The translations under genes were made by a program, and so were the position numbers. A stretch of 20,612 nt of DNA from Patescibacteria group bacterium. GTDB lineage: Bacteria; Patescibacteriota; Minisyncoccia; Phycocordibacterales; SBAW01. Location: positions 1-20,612 of the forward strand of contig JAGWIT010000013.1 of NCBI GenBank assembly GCA_028866155.1. The letters run 5' to 3'. Below are positions 6,176-12,873 of this stretch, piece by piece; the first letter of the stretch is position 1, and every line of letters begins with the position of its first letter. The notes below the pieces were generated by a model that was not told the DNA's origin, searched no databases, and worked only from the letters and a program-made list of their open reading frames with translations.

Positions 6176-7720
6176 ATGCAATACGCGCGGGTTTATGGGG
6201 CTCAAACTTCTTTGCTTAACCCGCAACTCGTTTCTATCGAGACCGACCTCTCGCGCGGGCTCCATGCGTTCACTTTGGTGGGGCTCCCCGACAAGTCGGT
6301 CGAGGAGTCGCGCGACCGCGTGGCCGCGGCCATCAAGCACTCGGGCTTTGACTCACCTAAAAGCCGCAATCAAAAAATTGTGATATCGCTTGCGCCCGCC
6401 GACCTGCGCAAGGAGGGCCCGATGTTCGATTTGCCCATCGCGCTTTCTTACCTCGTCGCGAGCGACGACATCCGCTTTGACCCCGAGCCGTATCTCTTTA
6501 TCGGCGAGCTCTCGCTCGACGGGCGCCTGCGTCCCGTGCGCGGCGTATTGCCGCTCGTCGCCGACGCCAAGAAAAAAGGCAAACGCGCGGTGTTTGTCCC
6601 CAAAGAAAATGAAAAAGAGGCTGCGCTGGTGCCCGGCATCACGGTGTACGGCGCCGAGACTTTAAAAGAAATTATCGAACACCTCGATACCAAGCGAAAG
6701 CAGGGAGAAAAGAAAGAAGCGGCACGCATGACGCCGACGCTCCAAACCAAGCTTGAGCCGAGCATCGCCGAAACACAATTTGCTTTTGAGGACATCCGCG
6801 GACAGGAGTCGGCCAAGCGCGCGGCGGTCATCGCCGCGGCAGGCGGCCACAACCTCGGCCTAAGCGGCCCGCCCGGCACTGGCAAGACCATGTTGGCCCG
6901 CGCGCTCGCCTCGATTTTGCCGCCGCTCTCGTTTGACGAGTTGCTCGAGGTCAACAGCATCCACTCGGTTGCCGGCACTTTGCGCGGCGAATTGATGACG
7001 ATGCCGCCTATCCGCGCGCCGCACCACACTTCAAGCTATGTCTCGATTGTCGGCGGCGGGGCAGTGCCGCGGCCGGGCGAGGCAACACTCGCACACCGCG
7101 GTGTGCTCTTCCTCGACGAGTTCCCGGAGTTTGACCGCCGCGTCATCGAGGCACTGCGCCAACCTTTGGAGGACCGCGTCATTTCTATCGCGCGCTCAAA
7201 GGGCACGGCACTCTTCCCGGCGCGCTTTACGCTCATTGCCGCGATGAACCCATGCCCCTGCGGCAACTACGGCCATCCGGAGATCGCCTGCACCTGCTCG
7301 CCCATCGCGCTTGAGAAATATCGCCGCAAAATTAGCGGCCCGATAGCCGACCGCATAGACCTGTGGATGCAGATGGGGCCGGTTGAGCTGGTTGAGCTCG
7401 GCAAAAAATTGCAAAAGGGAGTTGAGACCGAAGCTGCGCGCAAAAAAGTTAAACGGGCGCGTGAGCTGCAGCAGGAGCGTTATCGCGTCTTTGGCAAAAC
7501 AAACAGCGATCTTAGCCCTCGCGAACTTGAAGAGTTCGTCTTCTTGCGCCCGCCGGTGCGCGCGACGCTCGAGCACGCGGGTTCTCGTCTTTCATTATCT
7601 CCGCGAGCCTTCCACCGAGTCATCAAAGTCGCGCGCACGATAGCCGACCTCGAAGAATCAAAAGAAATTCTAGAGAACCATATCCTCGAAGCGCTCCAGT
7701 ACCGTGAGAGAAAGAGCTAG
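6176..7720 (+). CDS. comM: YifB/ComM-type magnesium-chelatase-like AAA+ ATPase
   Basis: The product has 514 residues, the usual size for this family (about 500). The N-terminal ChlI-like domain (about 1-165) shows GLPDKSVEESRDRVAAAI and FIGELSLDGRLRPVRG. The AAA+ domain follows, with Walker A GPPGTGKT at 231-238, Walker B LFLDE with D314 and E315, and the family signature MNPCPCGNYGHPEIACTCSP. A C-terminal Mg-chelatase-like helical domain ends the protein. In Haemophilus and Vibrio, ComM is a hexameric helicase that promotes branch migration when incoming single-stranded DNA recombines during natural transformation. That role would fit a CPR cell that takes up DNA, but nothing in this window proves competence. 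The ATG at 6176 gives the normal N-terminus (MQYARVYGAQ). It converges on the M23 gene with 35 nt between stop codons and no visible terminator. Confidence 0.93.
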   Translation: MQYARVYGAQTSLLNPQLVSIETDLSRGLHAFTLVGLPDKSVEESRDRVAAAIKHSGFDSPKSRNQKIVISLAPADLRKEGPMFDLPIALSYLVASDDIRFDPEPYLFIGELSLDGRLRPVRGVLPLVADAKKKGKRAVFVPKENEKEAALVPGITVYGAETLKEIIEHLDTKRKQGEKKEAARMTPTLQTKLEPSIAETQFAFEDIRGQESAKRAAVIAAAGGHNLGLSGPPGTGKTMLARALASILPPLSFDELLEVNSIHSVAGTLRGELMTMPPIRAPHHTSSYVSIVGGGAVPRPGEATLAHRGVLFLDEFPEFDRRVIEALRQPLEDRVISIARSKGTALFPARFTLIAAMNPCPCGNYGHPEIACTCSPIALEKYRRKISGPIADRIDLWMQMGPVELVELGKKLQKGVETEAARKKVKRARELQQERYRVFGKTNSDLSPRELEEFVFLRPPVRATLEHAGSRLSLSPRAFHRVIKVARTIADLEESKEILENHILEALQYRERKS

Positions 7721-7755
7721 TTATCTAAAAAATAGTTCTGCGCGTTCCGCCCTCA

Positions 7756-8811
7756 CTACTGACTATACCCAACACCCAAACTCGCAAACGGGTTTTGGGC
7801 TCCGCGGACTTCGAAGTGTAGGTGCGGGCCGGTCGCTTCGCCGGTGGCTCCTACTTTGCCTATCACGTCTCCTTGGTTAACCTCGCTACCGGCCGAGGTG
7901 AGCACGTGGCTCATGTGCGCATACAACGTCTCGGTGCCATTACTATGCTCGATGACCACATAGTTGCCGTAGCCGCCGTTCCATCCGCCGTTGCTAAGGG
8001 CGACGATGACGGTGCCTGCCGCGGCGGCGTAGATGCTCGTGCCTTTGGGCGCGCCGATGTCAACCGCATTCCATCCGTGGAGGCCCTGAGTGATGAGGCC
8101 GCCATCGACCGGCCATGCGTAGTAGCCCGATAATATCGGACCGCTGCCGCCGAGGTACGGCTCGGTGTTGCCGGGCGCCTTTTTAATCTTTGAGGTTGAT
8201 GAAGAACTGTGAGAGGTCGGAGCAGGGGCTGGTGTCGAAGCGGTAACCTCGCCGCCGGGGATGAGAATGGTCTGCCCGACAGCAAGCGCGGCGCCCGGCG
8301 TGAGATCGTTGTATTGGGCGATGTCGTTGGCATCGGAGCTGTACTTTTTAGCAAGCGAAGCGAGCGTGTCGCCGGTCACAATGGTGTGCTCGATGCCGGT
8401 GATGGGGAGGATGATAAGCGTCTGGCCCGGCTTGATGAGATCGTGCTGGATGTTGTTGGCCCCGATGATGGTATTAACCGACACATCGAACATCTGCGCG
8501 ATGCCCGAGAGCGTGTCGCCGTCGCGCACGGTGTAGACGCTGATTTGCGCTGAAGCGGGGCGCACCGCAATGTCTGCCGCCGTGCCCGAAGGCCCCTCTT
8601 GGGACAGCAGGGCCGAGCCGTCGACTACCGTGATGTCTCCGCCTCCCACGGCGGGGTTGGGGTCAAGGTTGACCGCCGCAGCAAGCACTGGCACGGTTTG
8701 AGAATTAAAAGTTGCTGGGGCGCTTGTGCCGGCAGCGCTTGCAGTATCGCCAAGAAAGGCGCTAAAAATCCCATAGCTGCCGGCGCTGGCAAACATAGGA
8801 ATTAGGAGCAT
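7756..8811 (-). CDS. LysM-LysM-M23 family metallopeptidase (cell-wall hydrolase)
   Basis: From the ATG at 8811 the product has 351 residues. A hydrophobic N-terminus (1-25) is followed by a spacer, LysM repeat 1 (91-136, YTVRDGDTLSGIAQMFDVS), LysM repeat 2 (141-185), a Ser/Thr/Pro linker and a C-terminal M23 domain (about 225-345). LysM binds peptidoglycan glycan; M23 enzymes are zinc endopeptidases that cut peptide cross-links. Candidate zinc ligands are D251 in LHGWNAVDIG, H299 in YAHMS and H330/H332 in GPHLHFEV. The first ligand pattern is H-x5-D instead of the usual H-x3-D. Starting at 8811 removes the basic stretch expected before an export signal. The same frame continues upstream without a stop to a TGA at 8929-8931, encoding WAVKRFFPKKFKKPLFLKL, but contains no ATG, GTG or TTG. 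The real N-terminus is probably encoded in another frame (see the entry at 8924-8977). Confidence 0.88.
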   Translation of the reverse strand: MLLIPMFASAGSYGIFSAFLGDTASAAGTSAPATFNSQTVPVLAAAVNLDPNPAVGGGDITVVDGSALLSQEGPSGTAADIAVRPASAQISVYTVRDGDTLSGIAQMFDVSVNTIIGANNIQHDLIKPGQTLIILPITGIEHTIVTGDTLASLAKKYSSDANDIAQYNDLTPGAALAVGQTILIPGGEVTASTPAPAPTSHSSSSTSKIKKAPGNTEPYLGGSGPILSGYYAWPVDGGLITQGLHGWNAVDIGAPKGTSIYAAAAGTVIVALSNGGWNGGYGNYVVIEHSNGTETLYAHMSHVLTSAGSEVNQGDVIGKVGATGEATGPHLHFEVRGAQNPFASLGVGYSQ

Positions 8812-8923
8812 AGCAAACGAGGCTCCCGCTATATAAAGCTTGAGAAATAAAGGTTTTTTGAACTTCTTCGGGAAAAACCGCTTAACCGCCCAAGAAGAGT
8901 CTGAATTATGAGATTCTATAAGC

Positions 8924-8977
8924 CTATTTCACTAGAACTACAGCCTTTTCTCCGATTATATGGCTAAACAGAGCCAT
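8924..8977 (-). pseudogene. Probable out-of-frame N-terminus of the M23 peptidase
   Basis: On the minus strand an ATG at 8977-8975, 9 nt after a GAAGG ribosome site, opens a 17-codon frame (MALFSHIIGEKAVVLVK) that ends at a TAG (8926-8924). Shifting +1 at AAA-TAG-G joins this peptide to the uninterrupted upstream extension of the M23 frame, giving a basic juxtamembrane stretch and then the hydrophobic signal. A good promoter lies just upstream. Explanations are a one-base assembly error, a real inactivating or strain-specific frameshift, or programmed +1 frameshifting. A separate leader peptide is also possible. Confidence 0.5.
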
Positions 8978-8986
8978 TTCATCTTG

Positions 8987-8991
8987 CCTTC
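8987..8991 (-). promoter_or_regulatory. Shine-Dalgarno site deciding the M23 start
   Basis: GAAGG on the minus strand ends 9 nt before the ATG at 8977. It is one of few clear ribosome sites in the window. It supports 8977, not 8811, as the translation start. Confidence 0.5.
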
Positions 8992-9004
8992 ACCCCGCTA
9001 CTCA

Positions 9005-9032
9005 AGTGTACCGGCCCCATCCTGGGAGTCAA
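9005..9032 (-). promoter_or_regulatory. Promoter of the M23 peptidase gene
   Basis: On the minus strand TTGACT (9032-9027) and TACACT (9010-9005) are separated by 16 nt, close to the sigma-70 type consensus. Transcription would start near 8998, about 20 nt before the ATG at 8977. It is divergent from the coiled-coil gene at 9095. Confidence 0.6.
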
Positions 9033-9082
9033 CTTGACGAATTGGCGCCTGTGGATAGTGATGTTGGTAAGTAAAGTGGGTC

Positions 9083-9088
9083 TATAAT
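9083..9088 (+). promoter_or_regulatory. -10 element of the coiled-coil gene, leaderless type
   Basis: A perfect TATAAT at 9083-9088 ends 6 nt before the ATG at 9095. No clear -35 or ribosome site is seen. A second in-frame ATG at 9101 would have a 12-nt gap. It is divergent from the M23 promoter at 9005-9032. Confidence 0.6.
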
Positions 9089-9094
9089 GGCGGT

Positions 9095-9769
9095 ATGAGG
9101 ATGCAAAAAGGCTTAAATGCTTTAGAAGAAACAAAAAAGAAGAAAGCCGAACTAAAGACTATGTCTCCGCGCAATGAGGGGCCTATCGATCCCATCGCAA
9201 AAGAACATATTGAAGGGTGGACCAAATCGCTGGAACAGCTCGAGAACGAACAGACAAAAAAGGCTCCCGGTACACAGCATGATAAGTTGGTCGAGCAGGT
9301 CATGGCCATGGCGGCTGAGATTCGCGCCGAAGATGCTGAAAAGGAGCGCGAGCAGAAGTACAGCGACGAAACTATCCGGCAAAGCGAGGCTATTACTGCA
9401 AAGTTAACAAAAGAACTCAAACACCAAAAGACACGGGAGCGTTTTGAATCGGCCGCGCAGGATCTCGAGGCAGATCTTGCCGACACGATACACGAGACGT
9501 ATGTGGCGCCTGCTCCTGTTAAAGAAAAGCCTTACGTCGAAAACGTATATCAATCCGAGCCGCCGCCTATCCCTGCCCGCGCGGACAAAGCACACTTTCC
9601 CGTCCCACCCGTTGCCATGGAGCCGCGGCCCAAACGTATCCCTATCTTCAAACGTTTATGGAAGGCATTTTTAAATCCTTATGCAGTGGAGACCGCGCCG
9701 TTTAAGAATGTGCCGAAACCACCGAATCCGAACCACCGTTGGGATCAAACACCAAAAAGAGACGAGTGA
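9095..9769 (+). CDS. Coiled-coil protein of unknown function
   Basis: I do not recognise this 224-residue protein. Residues 1-150 are highly charged (Lys/Glu/Gln) and should be mostly helix, with likely coiled coil around 35-145. Residues 155-224 are Pro-rich and basic, with PPPIPARADK and RPKRIPIFKRLWKAFLNPYA. The last motif is amphipathic and could touch a membrane. There is no signal peptide and no transmembrane helix, so it should be cytoplasmic. It stops 17 nt before the helicase start, and the helicase has its own -10 in that gap. The ATG at 9095 is chosen for its position 6 nt after TATAAT; the ATG at 9101 is possible. No enzyme motif is present. Confidence 0.7.
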   Translation: MRMQKGLNALEETKKKKAELKTMSPRNEGPIDPIAKEHIEGWTKSLEQLENEQTKKAPGTQHDKLVEQVMAMAAEIRAEDAEKEREQKYSDETIRQSEAITAKLTKELKHQKTRERFESAAQDLEADLADTIHETYVAPAPVKEKPYVENVYQSEPPPIPARADKAHFPVPPVAMEPRPKRIPIFKRLWKAFLNPYAVETAPFKNVPKPPNPNHRWDQTPKRDE

Positions 9770-9774
9770 TAGGG

Positions 9775-9780
9775 TATAGT
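9775..9780 (+). promoter_or_regulatory. -10 element of the helicase gene, leaderless type
   Basis: TATAGT at 9775-9780 ends 6 nt before the GTG at 9787 and 3 nt before an in-frame TTG at 9784. The 6-nt gap equals that of the neighbouring TATAAT-driven gene and favours GTG 9787. No ribosome site is present. Confidence 0.45.
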
Positions 9781-9786
9781 GTCTTG

Positions 9787-11736
9787 GTGCAACAGCTCAA
9801 AAATCATCTAACCGGGCTCAATGACGCTCAAAAAGAGGCCGTGCTCGCGACTCGCGGGCCGCTTTTGGTTTTGGCGGGTGCGGGGGCGGGAAAGACGCGC
9901 GTTATCGTGCACCGCATTTTAGAAATCGTGCGCGGCGGAGTCGCACCCGAGGAGATCTTGGCCATTACCTTTACCAACAAGGCGGCGGGCGAGATGCGGC
10001 AACGCACGCTTGCGTTGCTAAATAAAAATGACGGGGGTGTGCTGGGCGGAGCCCTCTTGGCCGGGCCGTTTGTCTCGACCTTTCATTCACTCGGACTCTC
10101 AATTTTGAGAGAAAACTTTCGGGCGCTCGGCCTCAAGCGCCGGCCGGCCATTTATGACCGCGCCGACTCTCTGCGCGCGATGAAGGAGGTGCTCAAATCG
10201 CTCGGGGCCGATCAAGAAATAGAACCGCGCGTGGCGCTGAGCGCCGTATCGCGCCGAAAGGGCGAGGGGGTAACTGCGGGCGAATATGCCGAAGCAGCAG
10301 AGAATCATCGCGAGCGGCTGATTGCCTCGGCGTGGCTCAAATATGAAAAGACACTTGCGGATGACTCAGCGCTCGATTTTGACGACCTGCTTTTGAAAGC
10401 AGAGCGATTCTTGCACGAAAACGCCACGGCGCGCGCGGCCTACCAGAAGCGCTGGCCGTATGTACATATAGATGAATACCAGGACACCAACGAGATACAG
10501 GCGCGGCTCGCGGAGCTGTTGGTCGGGCCGGAGAAGAACATCTGTGCGGTCGGCGATATCGACCAGACCATCTACGGGTGGCGCGGTGCGCAGATAGCAA
10601 ACATATTGTCGTTTGAAAAAAAGTTCCCGGGCGCCAAGATAGTCATGCTCGAAGAAAATTACCGTTCGACCAAAAATATCCTCGCGGCGGCCAACGATGT
10701 CATCGTCAAGAATGTCTTTCGCCGCGAAAAGAATTTATTTACCAAAAATAGCGATGGCGAATTATTGTCGCTCTACCAAGCATTCGACGAAACCGACGAG
10801 GCGCTGTTTATTGCGCGTAAAATTGCCGAGCTGATGGATCCGAAAGCCTCGCCCGTGGCCGGGCTACGGCCGAAGGATTTTGCCGTGCTCTACCGGGCGA
10901 ACTTTCAATCGCGCGCGGTCGAAGAGGCTCTGCTGGCGGCGAACATCCCCTACCAAGTGGTCGGCACGCGATTTTTTGAGCGCAAGGAGGTGAAGGATGC
11001 GCTGTCGTTCGTGCGCGCGGCGCTGTATGAGACCGCGCCCGACGTCGCGCGCGCATCAGGGGTGCCCGCGCGCGGCATCGGCAAAGTGACCCTGCTTAAG
11101 ATGCTCGCGGGACGCGAACATGAGCTCACGGGTGCCGTCCGCGAGAAAGTTATTTCATTTCGAAAATTGCTGGCACAACTAAAAGAAGCTTCCGGCACGC
11201 TCCCGCCATCGCAACTAATGCAATTGGTGATGACTCGAACCGGCATGGAGGCAATGTACAAAGAAGACAAGCTCGAAGGCCCCGAGCGGCTTGAAAATAT
11301 CCGCGAGTTGGTGACGCTGGCCGCGCGCTATGACCACCAGCCGCCCGCAGAAGCAATTGAGGCATTTTTAGAATCTGTCGCGCTGGCGAGCGACCAGGAC
11401 GAGTTGAAGGAAAACTCCAATGCGGTGCGGCTCATGACCATCCACGCGTCAAAAGGACTCGAGTTCCCCTGCGTATTTATTACCGGGCTTGAAGAAGGGC
11501 TCTTCCCGTACGCGCGCGAGGAGGAAAGCGAGGCGGACCGCGAAGAGGAGCGCAGGCTCATGTACGTGGCGCTCACGCGCGCGGAGAAAAAAGTTTTTTT
11601 GTCCTACGCATCCTACCGCACCGTCTTCGGCTCGAAGACCGGCACTATTCCCTCGCAATTTCTCTCGGACATATCGCAGGGCCTCATTGAGTGGGAAGCA
11701 CCCGAGCGGCTGGGAAAGACCATATATTTGGATTAA
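9787..11736 (+). CDS. uvrD: UvrD/PcrA-family superfamily 1A DNA helicase
   Basis: The 649-residue product is an ATP-dependent 3'-5' DNA helicase of the UvrD/PcrA/Rep group, used in repair and in clearing replication blocks. All motifs are present: Q motif LNDAQKEAV, Walker A AGAGAGKT (K36), motif Ia AITFTNKAAGEMRQR, Walker B HIDEYQDT (D229, E230), motif III GDIDQTIYGWRGA, motif IV EENYRSTKNIL, motif V VRLMTIHASKGLEFPCVF and motif VI RRLMYVALTRAEK. Motif III reads GDIDQT where most homologues have GDDDQS. The protein stops soon after motif VI and lacks the longer C-terminal extension that carries the Tudor-like RNA polymerase-binding domain in PcrA. The open frame starts upstream at 9739, but the GTG at 9787 is preferred because of the -10 at 9775. 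rsmA follows after 2 nt, so the two are cotranscribed. Confidence 0.95.
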   Translation: MQQLKNHLTGLNDAQKEAVLATRGPLLVLAGAGAGKTRVIVHRILEIVRGGVAPEEILAITFTNKAAGEMRQRTLALLNKNDGGVLGGALLAGPFVSTFHSLGLSILRENFRALGLKRRPAIYDRADSLRAMKEVLKSLGADQEIEPRVALSAVSRRKGEGVTAGEYAEAAENHRERLIASAWLKYEKTLADDSALDFDDLLLKAERFLHENATARAAYQKRWPYVHIDEYQDTNEIQARLAELLVGPEKNICAVGDIDQTIYGWRGAQIANILSFEKKFPGAKIVMLEENYRSTKNILAAANDVIVKNVFRREKNLFTKNSDGELLSLYQAFDETDEALFIARKIAELMDPKASPVAGLRPKDFAVLYRANFQSRAVEEALLAANIPYQVVGTRFFERKEVKDALSFVRAALYETAPDVARASGVPARGIGKVTLLKMLAGREHELTGAVREKVISFRKLLAQLKEASGTLPPSQLMQLVMTRTGMEAMYKEDKLEGPERLENIRELVTLAARYDHQPPAEAIEAFLESVALASDQDELKENSNAVRLMTIHASKGLEFPCVFITGLEEGLFPYAREEESEADREEERRLMYVALTRAEKKVFLSYASYRTVFGSKTGTIPSQFLSDISQGLIEWEAPERLGKTIYLD

Positions 11737-11738
11737 TA

Positions 11739-12518
11739 ATGCCCCTGCAAAAGAAAAAATCCCTCGGCCAGCATTTTTTACACAGCGCGCATTATTTGGC
11801 TCTGGTCGCCGATGCGGCGCACCTAGAAGCGGGCGAGTGCGTGCTCGAGATCGGGCCCGGCGAAGGCACGCTCACCCACGAGCTACTCGCGCGCGGCGCT
11901 TGGGTTACCGCCGTTGAAAAAGATCACCGGCTGATAGAGTTGCTCCAAGAAAAATTCACGCAAGAAATCTCGGAAGGGCGGTTTCGTTTGTTCGAAGGCG
12001 ACGCGCTTCACTTTGATATATCAAAGTACGGCGAATCTCAGAGATATAAAGTTGTAGGGAATATCCCGTACTACATCACGGGCGCGCTGCTCAAAAAGTT
12101 TCTCTCCGCTGAGCATCAGCCGGGTACCATTGTTTTTTTGATGCAAAAAGAGGTGGCTGAGCGCATCGCGCGCAGTACGAAAGAAAGCATTCTTTCACTG
12201 TCTATAAAGGCATATGGCCGGCCGCGCTATGTCAAAACTATTCCGCGCGGCGCGTTTAGCCCGCCGCCCAGGGTGGACTCGGGCGTTCTCGCGATAGAAA
12301 GCATATCGAGAGGCAATTTTGCCGATGCCGCACAAGAAAAAAGATTTTTCGAGCTAGTGCGCGCCGGCTTTGCTCAAAAAAGAAAATTACTCAAACGCAA
12401 TCTTGAACCGGTGTTGGGGAAATCCGCTTCTGCGGCAATGCAAAGAGTCTCCATTCCCGAGCATGCGCGCGCCGAGGATGTGTCGCTTGAAAAATGGTTT
12501 GCGCTCGCCGCTTTTTAA
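11739..12518 (+). CDS. rsmA: 16S rRNA (adenine-N6,N6)-dimethyltransferase RsmA (KsgA)
   Basis: The 259-residue protein dimethylates two adjacent adenines in the helix 45 loop of 16S rRNA, using S-adenosylmethionine, late in 30S assembly. Motifs are SLGQHFLHS at the N-terminus, the SAM-binding VLEIGPGEGTLT (E37-G43), the acidic loop TAVEKDHRL, the catalytic NIPYY (108-112) and PPPRVDSGVL, where most members have SAV. The ATG at 11739 is 2 nt after the helicase stop (TAATAATG) and gives the standard N-terminus; the longer frame starting at 11691 would overlap the helicase. Expression is likely coupled to the helicase. Its TAA abuts the TAG of the opposite-strand gene with no spacer and no terminator. 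Confidence 0.96.
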   Translation: MPLQKKKSLGQHFLHSAHYLALVADAAHLEAGECVLEIGPGEGTLTHELLARGAWVTAVEKDHRLIELLQEKFTQEISEGRFRLFEGDALHFDISKYGESQRYKVVGNIPYYITGALLKKFLSAEHQPGTIVFLMQKEVAERIARSTKESILSLSIKAYGRPRYVKTIPRGAFSPPPRVDSGVLAIESISRGNFADAAQEKRFFELVRAGFAQKRKLLKRNLEPVLGKSASAAMQRVSIPEHARAEDVSLEKWFALAAF

Positions 12519-12830
12519 CTACACCGGACTGGTGCCGGTCATAGTGGTGGCAGGACCGCATGCTCCAAGCGGCGCAGCAAGACCTAGTATCCATTCGCCG
12601 ACGAACGGCGGCCCGTAGAGGTAAGTGAGCGTTACCCCAGGCACGTACCAAAATATGCCGGTACCTATGCCAAACCCGACCACATCAATGGCGTAGCCGG
12701 GCACGAGGGGCGGGCAAGGGTGCACTGCGATGATTTTCCCGCCGATAGGTAAGAACGCAAACGTCTGCAAAGGGGCGAGAAACACAATCGCAAGCGCGGC
12801 GGATATGCCAATGCGCAATAATTGGTTCAT
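12519..12830 (-). CDS. Small secreted protein of unknown function
   Basis: The 103-residue product starts with a clear export signal: MNQLLRIGISAALAIVFLAP, then a cleavage region around QTFAF. The mature part of about 80 residues is rich in Pro, Gly and aromatics, with two cysteines that could form a disulfide, one in VHPCPPLVPG and one in LGACGPATT. I recall similar short exported proteins with a GPP...ILGL pattern in Parcubacteria, but no function is known to me. The ATG at 12830 is chosen over a TTG at 12848 because TATACT on the minus strand ends 6 nt before it. It is divergent from the secretion-like operon at 12874, only 43 nt away, so it may be a surface component of that system. Confidence 0.72.
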   Translation of the reverse strand: MNQLLRIGISAALAIVFLAPLQTFAFLPIGGKIIAVHPCPPLVPGYAIDVVGFGIGTGIFWYVPGVTLTYLYGPPFVGEWILGLAAPLGACGPATTMTGTSPV

Positions 12831-12836
12831 GACTAT

Positions 12837-12842
12837 AGTATA
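12837..12842 (-). promoter_or_regulatory. -10 element of the small secreted protein gene, leaderless type
   Basis: TATACT on the minus strand (12842-12837) ends 6 nt before the ATG at 12830. There is no ribosome site. It lies within 25 bp of the opposite-strand -10 at 12861-12866, so the two promoters share one short region. Confidence 0.55.
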
Positions 12843-12857
12843 AGGCAAAAAAACTGC

Positions 12858-12866
12858 TGCTATAAT
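12858..12866 (+). promoter_or_regulatory. Extended -10 promoter of the secretion-like operon, leaderless type
   Basis: TG at 12858-12859, one base, then a perfect TATAAT at 12861-12866, ending 7 nt before the ATG at 12874. No -35 is obvious and none is required with an extended -10. It should drive the genes from 12874 to 18954. Confidence 0.65.
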
Positions 12867-12873
12867 TTAGGCA

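Noticed and set aside
5810..6340. Minus-strand frame of 176 codons across the DksA-like gene and the start of comM
   Set aside because: It spans two well-supported plus-strand genes and has no recognisable domain or start site.
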